A stretch of 64,000 nt of DNA from Mesostigma viride (lineage: Eukaryota; Streptophyta; Mesostigmatophyceae; Mesostigmatales; Mesostigmataceae), in assembly GCA_009746045.1 (NCBI GenBank), contig RPFO01000316.1:1-64000 (forward strand). The letters are read 5' to 3'. Position 1 is the stretch's first letter, and each line of letters starts with the position of its first letter. The position numbers and the translations under genes are program-made. Shown piece by piece: positions 1-22,926 of this stretch. A model generated the notes under the pieces. It had not been told where the DNA came from. It saw nothing but the letters and a program-made list of their open reading frames with translations, and did no database searches.

Positions 1-3000
1 GCCGCATTCAAATTCGCCTAGCCCACGGGTCACAATTGGCCGACAGGTAGATGCAGCCAGCCCCGGGCGTGTCGCAGACAGTAATCACTACGTAGGCCGC
101 GGTGCCGCACCTCGGCGCAGGTTTTTTCAGCTGTGCATGGAGAAAAAAACGTGTCTCAATCCAGGAACCCCCGTCGGTTCATCATGTCAGCCTAGAAAAC
201 TGGAGCGGTGGAGCCACAACTAACGGGAAAGCCGCATTCAAATTCGCCTAGCCCACGGGTCACAATTGGCCGACAGGTAGATGCAGCCAGCCCCGGGCGT
301 GTCGCAGACAGTAATCACTACGTAGGCCGCGGTGCCGCACCTCGGCGCAGGTTTTTTCAGCTGTGCATGGAGAAAAAAACGTGTCTCAATCCAGGAACCC
401 CCGTCGGTTCATCATGTCAGCCTAGAAAACTGGAGCGGTGGAGCCACAACTAACGGGAAAGCCGCATTCAAATTCGCCTAGCCCACGGGTCACAATTGGC
501 CGACAGTAGAGATGCAGCCAGGGGCGTGTCGCAGACAGTAATCACTACGTAGGCCGCGGTGCCGCACCTCGGCGCAGGTTTTTTCAGCTGTGCATGGAGA
601 AAAAAACGTGTCTCAATCCAGGAACCCCCGTCGGTTCATCATGTCAGCCTAGAAAACTGGAGCGGTGGAGCCACAACTAACGGGAAAGCCGCATTCAAAT
701 TCGCCTAGCCCACGGGTCACAATTGGCCGACAGGTAGATGCAGCCAGCCCCGGGCGTGTCGCAGACAGTAATCACTACGTAGGCCGCGGTGCCGCACCTC
801 GGCGCAGGTTTTTTCAGCTGTGCATGGAGAAAAAAACGTGTCTCAATCCAGGAACCCCCGTCGGTTCATCATGTCAGCCTAGAAAACTGGAGCGGTGGAG
901 CCACAACTAACGGGAAAGCCGCATTCAAATTCGCCTAGCCCACGGGTCACAATTGGCCGACAGGTAGATGCAGCCAGCCCCGGGCGTGTCGCAGACAGTA
1001 ATCACTACGTAGGCCGCGGTGCCGCACCTCGGCGCAGGTTTTTTCAGCTGTGCATGGAGAAAAAAACGTGTCTCAATCCAGGAACCCCCGTCGGTTCATC
1101 ATGTCAGCCTAGAAAACTGGAGCGGTGGAGCCACAACTAACGGGAAAGCCGCATTCAAATTCGCCTAGCCCACGGGTCACAATTGGCCGACAGGTAGATG
1201 CAGCCAGCCCCGGGCGTGTCGCAGACAGTAATCACTACGTAGGCCGCGGTGCCGCACCTCGGCGCAGGTTTTTTCAGCTGTGCATGGAGAAAAAAACGTG
1301 TCTCAATCCAGGAACCCCCGTCGGTTCATCATGTCAGCCTAGAAAACTGGAGCGGTGGAGCCACAACTAACGGGAAAGCCGCATTCAAATTCGCCTAGCC
1401 CACGGGTCACAATTGGCCGACAGGTAGATGCAGCCAGCCCCGGGCGTGTCGCAGACAGTAATCACTACGTAGGCCGCGGTGCCGCACCTCGGCGCAGGTT
1501 TTTTCAGCTGTGCATGGAGAAAAAAACGTGTCTCAATCCAGGAACCCCCGTCGGTTCATCATGTCAGCCTAGAAAACTGGAGCGGTGGAGCCACAACTAA
1601 CGGGAAAGCCGCATTCAAATTCGCCTAGCCCACGGGTCACAATTGGCCGACAGGTAGATGCAGCCAGCCCCGGGCGTGTCGCAGACAGTAATCACTACGT
1701 AGGCCGCGGTGCCGCACCTCGGCGCAGGTTTTTTCAGCTGTGCATGGAGAAAAAAACGTGTCTCAATCCAGGAACCCCCGTCGGTTCATCATGTCAGCCT
1801 AGAAAACTGGAGCGGTGGAGCCACAACTAACGGGAAAGCCGCATTCAAATTCGCCTAGCCCACGGGTCACAATTGGCCGACAGGTAGATGCAGCCAGCCC
1901 CGGGCGTGTCGCAGACAGTAATCACTACGTAGGCCGCGGTGCCGCACCTCGGCGCAGGTTTTTTCAGCTGTGCATGGAGAAAAAAACGTGTCTCAATCCA
2001 GGAACCCCCGTCGGTTCATCATGTCAGCCTAGAAAACTGGAGCGGTGGAGCCACAACTAACGGGAAAGCCGCATTCAAATTCGCCTAGCCCACGGGTCAC
2101 AATTGGCCGACAGGTAGATGCAGCCAGCCCCGGGCGTGTCGCAGACAGTAATCACTACGTAGGCCGCGGTGCCGCACCTCGGCGCAGGTTTTTTCAGCTG
2201 TGCATGGAGAAAAAAACGTGTCTCAATCCAGGAACCCCCGTCGGTTCATCATGTCAGCCTAGAAAACTGGAGCGGTGGAGCCACAACTAACGGGAAAGCC
2301 GCATTCAAATTCGCCTAGCCCACGGGTCACAATTGGCCGACAGGTAGATGCAGCCAGCCCCGGGCGTGTCGCAGACAGTAATCACTACGTAGGCCGCGGT
2401 GCCGCACCTCGGCGCAGGTTTTTTCAGCTGTGCATGGAGAAAAAAACGTGTCTCAATCCAGGAACCCCCGTCGGTTCATCATGTCAGCCTAGAAAACTGG
2501 AGCGGTGGAGCCACAACTAACGGGAAAGCCGCATTCAAATTCGCCTAGCCCACGGGTCACAATTGGCCGACAGGTAGATGCAGCCAGCCCCGGGCGTGTC
2601 GCAGACAGTAATCACTACGTAGGCCGCGGTGCCGCACCTCGGCGCAGGTTTTTTCAGCTGTGCATGGAGAAAAAAACGTGTCTCAATCCAGGAACCCCCG
2701 TCGGTTCATCATGTCAGCCTAGAAAACTGGAGCGGTGGAGCCACAACTAACGGGAAAGCCGCATTCAAATTCGCCTAGCCCACGGGTCACAATTGGCCGA
2801 CAGGTAGATGCAGCCAGCCCCGGGCGTGTCGCAGACAGTAATCACTACGTAGGCCGCGGTGCCGCACCTCGGCGCAGGTTTTTTCAGCTGTGCATGGAGA
2901 AAAAAACGTGTCTCAATCCAGGAACCCCCGTCGGTTCATCATGTCAGCCTAGAAAACTGGAGCGGTGGAGCCACAACTAACGGGAAAGCCGCATTCAAAT

Positions 3001-6000
3001 TCGCCTAGCCCACGGGTCACAATTGGCCGACAGGTAGATGCAGCCAGCCCCGGGCGTGTCGCAGACAGTAATCACTACGTAGGCCGCGGTGCCGCACCTC
3101 GGCGCAGGTTTTTTCAGCTGTGCATGGAGAAAAAAACGTGTCTCAATCCAGGAACCCCCGTCGGTTCATCATGTCAGCCTAGAAAACTGGAGCGGTGGAG
3201 CCACAACTAACGGGAAAGCCGCATTCAAATTCGCCTAGCCCACGGGTCACAATTGGCCGACAGGTAGATGCAGCCAGCCCCGGGCGTGTCGCAGACAGTA
3301 ATCACTACGTAGGCCGCGGTGCCGCACCTCGGCGCAGGTTTTTTCAGCTGTGCATGGAGAAAAAAACGTGTCTCAATCCAGGAACCCCCGTCGGTTCATC
3401 ATGTCAGCCTAGAAAACTGGAGCGGTGGAGCCACAACTAACGGGAAAGCCGCATTCAAATTCGCCTAGCCCACGGGTCACAATTGGCCGACAGGTAGATG
3501 CAGCCAGCCCCGGGCGTGTCGCAGACAGTAATCACTACGTAGGCCGCGGTGCCGCACCTCGGCGCAGGTTTTTTCAGCTGTGCATGGAGAAAAAAACGTG
3601 TCTCAATCCAGGAACCCCCGTCGGTTCATCATGTCAGCCTAGAAAACTGGAGCGGTGGAGCCACAACTAACGGGAAAGCCGCATTCAAATTCGCCTAGCC
3701 CACGGGTCACAATTGGCCGACAGGTAGATGCAGCCAGCCCCGGGCGTGTCGCAGACAGTAATCACTACGTAGGCCGCGGTGCCGCACCTCGGCGCAGGTT
3801 TTTTCAGCTGTGCATGGAGAAAAAAACGTGTCTCAATCCAGGAACCCCCGTCGGTTCATCATGTCAGCCTAGAAAACTGGAGCGGTGGAGCCACAACTAA
3901 CGGGAAAGCCGCATTCAAATTCGCCTAGCCCACGGGTCACAATTGGCCGACAGGTAGATGCAGCCAGCCCCGGGCGTGTCGCAGACAGTAATCACTACGT
4001 AGGCCGCGGTGCCGCACCTCGGCGCAGGTTTTTTCAGCTGTGCATGGAGAAAAAAACGTGTCTCAATCCAGGAACCCCCGTCGGTTCATCATGTCAGCCT
4101 AGAAAACTGGAGCGGTGGAGCCACAACTAACGGGAAAGCCGCATTCAAATTCGCCTAGCCCACGGGTCACAATTGGCCGACAGGTAGATGCAGCCAGCCC
4201 CGGGCGTGTCGCAGACAGTAATCACTACGTAGGCCGCGGTGCCGCACCTCGGCGCAGGTTTTTTCAGCTGTGCATGGAGAAAAAAACGTGTCTCAATCCA
4301 GGAACCCCCGTCGGTTCATCATGTCAGCCTAGAAAACTGGAGCGGTGGAGCCACAACTAACGGGAAAGCCGCATTCAAATTCGCCTAGCCCACGGGTCAC
4401 AATTGGCCGACAGGTAGATGCAGCCAGCCCCGGGCGTGTCGCAGACAGTAATCACTACGTAGGCCGCGGTGCCGCACCTCGGCGCAGGTTTTTTCAGCTG
4501 TGCATGGAGAAAAAAACGTGTCTCAATCCAGGAACCCCCGTCGGTTCATCATGTCAGCCTAGAAAACTGGAGCGGTGGAGCCACAACTAACGGGAAAGCC
4601 GCATTCAAATTCGCCTAGCCCACGGGTCACAATTGGCCGACAGGTAGATGCAGCCAGCCCCGGGCGTGTCGCAGACAGTAATCACTACGTAGGCCGCGGT
4701 GCCGCACCTCGGCGCAGGTTTTTTCAGCTGTGCATGGAGAAAAAAACGTGTCTCAATCCAGGAACCCCCGTCGGTTCATCATGTCAGCCTAGAAAACTGG
4801 AGCGGTGGAGCCACAACTAACGGGAAAGCCGCATTCAAATTCGCCTAGCCCACGGGTCACAATTGGCCGACAGGTAGATGCAGCCAGCCCCGGGCGTGTC
4901 GCAGACAGTAATCACTACGTAGGCCGCGGTGCCGCACCTCGGCGCAGGTTTTTTCAGCTGTGCATGGAGAAAAAAACGTGTCTCAATCCAGGAACCCCCG
5001 TCGGTTCATCATGTCAGCCTAGAAAACTGGAGCGGTGGAGCCACAACTAACGGGAAAGCCGCATTCAAATTCGCCTAGCCCACGGGTCACAATTGGCCGA
5101 CAGGTAGATGCAGCCAGCCCCGGGCGTGTCGCAGACAGTAATCACTACGTAGGCCGCGGTGCCGCACCTCGGCGCAGGTTTTTTCAGCTGTGCATGGAGA
5201 AAAAAACGTGTCTCAATCCAGGAACCCCCGTCGGTTCATCATGTCAGCCTAGAAAACTGGAGCGGTGGAGCCACAACTAACGGGAAAGCCGCATTCAAAT
5301 TCGCCTAGCCCACGGGTCACAATTGGCCGACAGGTAGATGCAGCCAGCCCCGGGCGTGTCGCAGACAGTAATCACTACGTAGGCCGCGGTGCCGCACCTC
5401 GGCGCAGGTTTTTTCAGCTGTGCATGGAGAAAAAAACGTGTCTCAATCCAGGAACCCCCGTCGGTTCATCATGTCAGCCTAGAAAACTGGAGCGGTGGAG
5501 CCACAACTAACGGGAAAGCCGCATTCAAATTCGCCTAGCCCACGGGTCACAATTGGCCGACAGGTAGATGCAGCCAGCCCCGGGCGTGTCGCAGACAGTA
5601 ATCACTACGTAGGCCGCGGTGCCGCACCTCGGCGCAGGTTTTTTCAGCTGTGCATGGAGAAAAAAACGTGTCTCAATCCAGGAACCCCCGTCGGTTCATC
5701 ATGTCAGCCTAGAAAACTGGAGCGGTGGAGCCACAACTAACGGGAAAGCCGCATTCAAATTCGCCTAGCCCACGGGTCACAATTGGCCGACAGGTAGATG
5801 CAGCCAGCCCCGGGCGTGTCGCAGACAGTAATCACTACGTAGGCCGCGGTGCCGCACCTCGGCGCAGGTTTTTTCAGCTGTGCATGGAGAAAAAAACGTG
5901 TCTCAATCCAGGAACCCCCGTCGGTTCATCATGTCAGCCTAGAAAACTGGAGCGGTGGAGCCACAACTAACGGGAAAGCCGCATTCAAATTCGCCTAGCC

Positions 6001-9000
6001 CACGGGTCACAATTGGCCGACAGGTAGATGCAGCCAGCCCCGGGCGTGTCGCAGACAGTAATCACTACGTAGGCCGCGGTGCCGCACCTCGGCGCAGGTT
6101 TTTTCAGCTGTGCATGGAGAAAAAAACGTGTCTCAATCCAGGAACCCCCGTCGGTTCATCATGTCAGCCTAGAAAACTGGAGCGGTGGAGCCACAACTAA
6201 CGGGAAAGCCGCATTCAAATTCGCCTAGCCCACGGGTCACAATTGGCCGACAGGTAGATGCAGCCAGCCCCGGGCGTGTCGCAGACAGTAATCACTACGT
6301 AGGCCGCGGTGCCGCACCTCGGCGCAGGTTTTTTCAGCTGTGCATGGAGAAAAAAACGTGTCTCAATCCAGGAACCCCCGTCGGTTCATCATGTCAGCCT
6401 AGAAAACTGGAGCGGTGGAGCCACAACTAACGGGAAAGCCGCATTCAAATTCGCCTAGCCCACGGGTCACAATTGGCCGACAGGTAGATGCAGCCAGCCC
6501 CGGGCGTGTCGCAGACAGTAATCACTACGTAGGCCGCGGTGCCGCACCTCGGCGCAGGTTTTTTCAGCTGTGCATGGAGAAAAAAACGTGTCTCAATCCA
6601 GGAACCCCCGTCGGTTCATCATGTCAGCCTAGAAAACTGGAGCGGTGGAGCCACAACTAACGGGAAAGCCGCATTCAAATTCGCCTAGCCCACGGGTCAC
6701 AATTGGCCGACAGGTAGATGCAGCCAGCCCCGGGCGTGTCGCAGACAGTAATCACTACGTAGGCCGCGGTGCCGCACCTCGGCGCAGGTTTTTTCAGCTG
6801 TGCATGGAGAAAAAAACGTGTCTCAATCCAGGAACCCCCGTCGGTTCATCATGTCAGCCTAGAAAACTGGAGCGGTGGAGCCACAACTAACGGGAAAGCC
6901 GCATTCAAATTCGCCTAGCCCACGGGTCACAATTGGCCGACAGGTAGATGCAGCCAGCCCCGGGCGTGTCGCAGACAGTAATCACTACGTAGGCCGCGGT
7001 GCCGCACCTCGGCGCAGGTTTTTTCAGCTGTGCATGGAGAAAAAAACGTGTCTCAATCCAGGAACCCCCGTCGGTTCATCATGTCAGCCTAGAAAACTGG
7101 AGCGGTGGAGCCACAACTAACGGGAAAGCCGCATTCAAATTCGCCTAGCCCACGGGTCACAATTGGCCGACAGGTAGATGCAGCCAGCCCCGGGCGTGTC
7201 GCAGACAGTAATCACTACGTAGGCCGCGGTGCCGCACCTCGGCGCAGGTTTTTTCAGCTGTGCATGGAGAAAAAAACGTGTCTCAATCCAGGAACCCCCG
7301 TCGGTTCATCATGTCAGCCTAGAAAACTGGAGCGGTGGAGCCACAACTAACGGGAAAGCCGCATTCAAATTCGCCTAGCCCACGGGTCACAATTGGCCGA
7401 CAGGTAGATGCAGCCAGCCCCGGGCGTGTCGCAGACAGTAATCACTACGTAGGCCGCGGTGCCGCACCTCGGCGCAGGTTTTTTCAGCTGTGCATGGAGA
7501 AAAAAACGTGTCTCAATCCAGGAACCCCCGTCGGTTCATCATGTCAGCCTAGAAAACTGGAGCGGTGGAGCCACAACTAACGGGAAAGCCGCATTCAAAT
7601 TCGCCTAGCCCACGGGTCACAATTGGCCGACAGGTAGATGCAGCCAGCCCCGGGCGTGTCGCAGACAGTAATCACTACGTAGGCCGCGGTGCCGCACCTC
7701 GGCGCAGGTTTTTTCAGCTGTGCATGGAGAAAAAAACGTGTCTCAATCCAGGAACCCCCGTCGGTTCATCATGTCAGCCTAGAAAACTGGAGCGGTGGAG
7801 CCACAACTAACGGGAAAGCCGCATTCAAATTCGCCTAGCCCACGGGTCACAATTGGCCGACAGGTAGATGCAGCCAGCCCCGGGCGTGTCGCAGACAGTA
7901 ATCACTACGTAGGCCGCGGTGCCGCACCTCGGCGCAGGTTTTTTCAGCTGTGCATGGAGAAAAAAACGTGTCTCAATCCAGGAACCCCCGTCGGTTCATC
8001 ATGTCAGCCTAGAAAACTGGAGCGGTGGAGCCACAACTAACGGGAAAGCCGCATTCAAATTCGCCTAGCCCACGGGTCACAATTGGCCGACAGGTAGATG
8101 CAGCCAGCCCCGGGCGTGTCGCAGACAGTAATCACTACGTAGGCCGCGGTGCCGCACCTCGGCGCAGGTTTTTTCAGCTGTGCATGGAGAAAAAAACGTG
8201 TCTCAATCCAGGAACCCCCGTCGGTTCATCATGTCAGCCTAGAAAACTGGAGCGGTGGAGCCACAACTAACGGGAAAGCCGCATTCAAATTCGCCTAGCC
8301 CACGGGTCACAATTGGCCGACAGGTAGATGCAGCCAGCCCCGGGCGTGTCGCAGACAGTAATCACTACGTAGGCCGCGGTGCCGCACCTCGGCGCAGGTT
8401 TTTTCAGCTGTGCATGGAGAAAAAAACGTGTCTCAATCCAGGAACCCCCGTCGGTTCATCATGTCAGCCTAGAAAACTGGAGCGGTGGAGCCACAACTAA
8501 CGGGAAAGCCGCATTCAAATTCGCCTAGCCCACGGGTCACAATTGGCCGACAGGTAGATGCAGCCAGCCCCGGGCGTGTCGCAGACAGTAATCACTACGT
8601 AGGCCGCGGTGCCGCACCTCGGCGCAGGTTTTTTCAGCTGTGCATGGAGAAAAAAACGTGTCTCAATCCAGGAACCCCCGTCGGTTCATCATGTCAGCCT
8701 AGAAAACTGGAGCGGTGGAGCCACAACTAACGGGAAAGCCGCATTCAAATTCGCCTAGCCCACGGGTCACAATTGGCCGACAGGTAGATGCAGCCAGCCC
8801 CGGGCGTGTCGCAGACAGTAATCACTACGTAGGCCGCGGTGCCGCACCTCGGCGCAGGTTTTTTCAGCTGTGCATGGAGAAAAAAACGTGTCTCAATCCA
8901 GGAACCCCCGTCGGTTCATCATGTCAGCCTAGAAAACTGGAGCGGTGGAGCCACAACTAACGGGAAAGCCGCATTCAAATTCGCCTAGCCCACGGGTCAC

Positions 9001-10690
9001 AATTGGCCGACAGGTAGATGCAGCCAGCCCCGGGCGTGTCGCAGACAGTAATCACTACGTAGGCCGCGGTGCCGCACCTCGGCGCAGGTTTTTTCAGCTG
9101 TGCATGGAGAAAAAAACGTGTCTCAATCCAGGAACCCCCGTCGGTTCATCATGTCAGCCTAGAAAACTGGAGCGGTGGAGCCACAACTAACGGGAAAGCC
9201 GCATTCAAATTCGCCTAGCCCACGGGTCACAATTGGCCGACAGGTAGATGCAGCCAGCCCCGGGTGTCGCAGACAGTAATCACTACGTAGGCCGCGGTGC
9301 CGCACCTCGGCGCAGGTTTTTTCAGCTGTGCATGGAGAAAAAAACGTGTCTCAATCCAGGAACCCCCGTCGGTTCATCATGTCAGCCTAGAAAACTGGAG
9401 CGGTGGAGCCACAACTAACGGGAAAGCCGCATTCAAATTCGCCTAGCCCACGGGTCACAATTGGCCGACAGGTAGATGCAGCCAGCCCCGGGCGTGTCGC
9501 AGACAGTAATCACTACGTAGGCCGCGGTGCCGCACCTCGGCGCAGGTTTTTTCAGCTGTGCATGGAGAAAAAAACGTGTCTCAATCCAGGAACCCCCGTC
9601 GGTTCATCATGTCAGCCTAGAAAACTGGAGCGGTGGAGCCACAACTAACGGGAAAGCCGCATTCAAATTCGCCTAGCCCACGGGTCACAATTGGCCGACA
9701 GGTAGATGCAGCCAGCCCCGGGCGTGTCGCAGACAGTAATCACTACGGTAGGCCGCGGTGCCGCACCTCGGCGCAGGTTTTTTCAGCTGTGCATGGAGAA
9801 AAAAACGTGTCTCAATCCAGGAACCCCCGTCGGTTCATCATGTCAGCCTAGAAAACTGGAGCGGTGGAGCCACAACTAACGGGAAAGCCGCATTCAAATT
9901 CGCCTAGCCCACGGGTCACAATTGGCCGACAGGTAGATGCAGCCAGCCCCGGGCGTGTCGCAGACAGTAATCACTACGGTAGGCCGCGGTGCCGCACCTC
10001 GGCGCAGGTTTTTTCAGCTGTGCATGGAGAAAAAAACGTGTCTCAATCCAGGAACCCCCGTCGGTTCATCATGTCAGCCTAGAAAACTGGAGCGGTGGAG
10101 CCACAACTAACGGGAAAGCCGCATTCAAATTCGCCTAGCCCACGGGTCACAATTGGCCGACAGGTAGATGCAGCCAGCCCCGGGCGTGTCGCAGACAGTA
10201 ATCACTACGGTAGGCCGCGGTGCCGCACCTCGGCGCAGGTTTTTTCAGCTGTGCATGGAGAAAAAAACGTGTCTCAATCCAGGAACCCCCGTCGGTTCAT
10301 CATGTCAGCCTAGAAAACTGGAGCGGTGGAGCCACAACTAACGGGAAAGCCGCATTCAAATTCGCCTAGCCCACGGGTCACAATTGGCCGACAGGTAGAT
10401 GCAGCCAGCCCCGGGCGTGTCGCAGACAGTAATCACTACGGTAGGCCGCGGTGCCGCACCTCGGCGCAGGTTTTTTCAGCTGTGCATGGAGAAAAAAACG
10501 TGTCTCAATCCAGGAACCCCCGTCGGTTCATCATGTCAGCCTAGAAAACTGGAGCGGTGGAGCCACAACTAACGGGAAAGCCGCATTCAAATTCGCCTAG
10601 CCCACGGGTCACAATTGGCCGACAGGTAGATGCAGCCAGCCCCGGGCGTGTCGCAGACAGTAATCACTACGGTAGGCCGCGGTGCCGCAC
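1..10690. repeat. 230-bp satellite tandem array, 46 full copies plus a 111-bp partial
   Basis: Head-to-tail array whose monomer starts (taking the GCCGCATTC motif as unit start) fall at 1, 231, 461, 688, then every 230 bp to 9198, then 9426, 9656, 9887, 10118, 10349 and 10580. By eye, almost all copies are identical. Exceptions are a 227-bp variant at 461, a 228-bp variant at 9198 and a 231-bp variant from 9656 to the end, in which an inserted G turns the palindrome CTACGTAG into CTACGGTAG. The last copy stops abruptly after GGTGCCGCAC at 10690. I compared the unit with 5S rRNA, U2, U5, U6, tRNA B-box and spliced-leader motifs and recognised none. Each monomer has an 81-codon open frame from a GTG, with no sign that it is coding. 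The array continues beyond the left edge. Confidence 0.98.
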
Positions 10691-11285
10691 CCACGGAGCT
10701 ATGATTTTAATTAATTAAATTAATGCCTAGAATGCCGGTTTGCCTAGCCGTGCATGCCACCATACCTAGTCACGTGCACCGCTAACGCACGGTACACAAC
10801 CAGCCATAGCCTTAGCTTTAATAGCCCTTCTTGTACAGCCGTGCTACGTCCTGTCTATGATCAGATTACTTGCCGGCCCACACTCCTTGTTATGATATGC
10901 CCACGTGGGTCTTTTTGCAACCATGGATGCACAGAACTTGCCGGATCGTCTATCGTGTCCGATTGCTGCTTAAAACCACGCAAATATGCGCAGAAGATTC
11001 CATATTCATTTCTTTTATTGTCAAACGGTACTTGCGTTGAAAGAAGAGACCGATCAAATGAGTCCACATCCACGCGAGTGCACATTTGAATACTACTACT
11101 TGGGATGACCAGTCGCGATGCTTGCTGTGTGGCCCACATCTTGAATGCACCCAGAGCAGTGGCTTTGAAACACCAACAAATATCCCCTTTTTGAGCTTTT
11201 CTTTCCAAAAACCTCGACAGCACCCTCAGACCACCATATTCAGCAATTTTCAAACTACAGGTGAAAGGATAACGGGGTCGATTTT
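10691..11285. other. Spacer between the satellite and the SRP72 3' end
   Basis: No gene recognised. It begins with an AT-rich stretch (TTTAATTAATTAAATTAA near 10704) and probably contains the SRP72 3' UTR on the minus strand. A 142-codon minus-strand open frame (10861-11289) abuts the SRP72 stop codon. Its composition is not protein-like to me and I do not call it. Confidence 0.6.
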
Positions 11286-21492
<10,207 letters not shown>

Positions 21493-22926
21493 GGGTGAGG
21501 CTCGCTGACAGAAATACTTTGATGCTAACTAAAACCTCCGGGTGTCGTATCCAAGCCCTCTGAGAGACAAGCTAACGGGTAAGCGGGGTGCCCATTAATT
21601 TGCTGCGACAGTACCTCCGCACCATGTCTGTCTTGAACGTCATCAGTTCTAGGCATTGAGTTCAGCGGTGCAAGGTATACACATCATCGGTACACGAAGA
21701 AAAGGGCACTAAGCATTCCCCTATTCTGGTGCTGCGGGCAATGACGCTGCTTTGGGGCTGGGCTCGCCAATCCCACACTACAGCGTGTGAATCCACGACG
21801 CCCGGATATTATGCACTGCTCGCCCCTTCGTAGTGCTTGCGGCATTGGTGCAGTAAAAATGTCGAGGTATTTTCCGAGAGCTCATCTGAGGCATCCAGAG
21901 TCCAGACACCAGCACAACTGGGCAGGGTGGGCGAGCTGTGGGCACTGGGCAGCGTGCCAGTAAAGCTGCCAGTAACTAGCCAAACTCTGGGCGCATGGTG
22001 ACGACGAAAAGTGGCGCACAGTCCACGCTTCGTGTGTGCCAACTGCCACGTCCTCACGTTGTTGTTGTTGTTGCCCACGCCGCACATGGGCACGCCTCAG
22101 TAAGAACTGAACTGAGGAGGACGCCCACCAACTACTAAGTTTTACCAAGCAAAATTTTTTCAATACTCAAAGTTCCTAGTATGTTTACTTTAAATGAAAT
22201 CCAAATCTTGTGATCCGCACGGGGTAGTAAGTGAGGGACGGCAAGCCTTGCTACGGGAACCTGCGGGAATCGGGCCTGGACAGTGGACGCCCCGATTTCC
22301 CGAGGCGAGGACTTTCCCGCGCAATTGATCGCTCACCCAAATTGCACACGCCCAATTCAATGTGCTCCTGCCCTACTCCTGGGCAGCTTGATCATCGCAG
22401 AAAGCCAGGAACGCTCTTGTATAAAACCCGGTGTCCGACGACGACCGTCTTTTCGGCATGTTTTAAAGCAGTGGTTTGTGAAGACTTTACAACAACCTTT
22501 TCGAAGCTTTGTTACGCGCTGTTGTAGACGCACTGGTGAAGTCTCTGGCCTGGCTCAGTTGCCAGCCACCCGCGTCCCGCGTCACTGAGCACATCGGCAA
22601 AATCGGATTCTGACCCCATGCGTCCCTAGAGCGTGGCTAACTGCGTGTTATGATTGCCTGGGGAAAAGTGAGTTGAACTCTGTGAGCTTAGGACTAAACA
22701 TCTTCGCCTTTCCCACTCCGAAACTGTTGCGACGCGGGCTCATCTGATTTTTGGAGTCGACGGTAGGTTGCGTTCCAATCGTACTGATCTACGCGGGTTC
22801 GCTGTGCACGTACGTTTTCTGCGTGGCAATCAGGGCTAAGTGCTGAGGTTCGGCAGTCAGCGGACGAAAGCGCATCGTGAACCGGATCCGCTGAACACAT
22901 GTCCTAGTCGCGTATCAACTAAACAG
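21493..22926. promoter_or_regulatory. Divergent intergenic region between SRP72 and UBR7
   Basis: Both genes are transcribed outward from this 1.4-kb stretch, so it should hold both promoters and 5' UTRs. I see no gene in it. Small open frames (for example 21809-22093 minus and 22231-22588 plus) have no recognisable content. A short (TTG)5-like run lies near 22058. No clear TATA box stands out, so no specific site is claimed. Confidence 0.5.

Noticed and set aside
1-690. Satellite monomer as a 5S rRNA, snRNA, spliced-leader or tRNA gene cluster
   Set aside because: No match to conserved motifs of these RNAs that I could recognise.
208-10544. Forty or more identical 72-81-codon open frames
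   Set aside because: They start at GTG, follow the satellite period exactly, and change reading frame when the monomer gains one base; there is no sign of selection on the protein.
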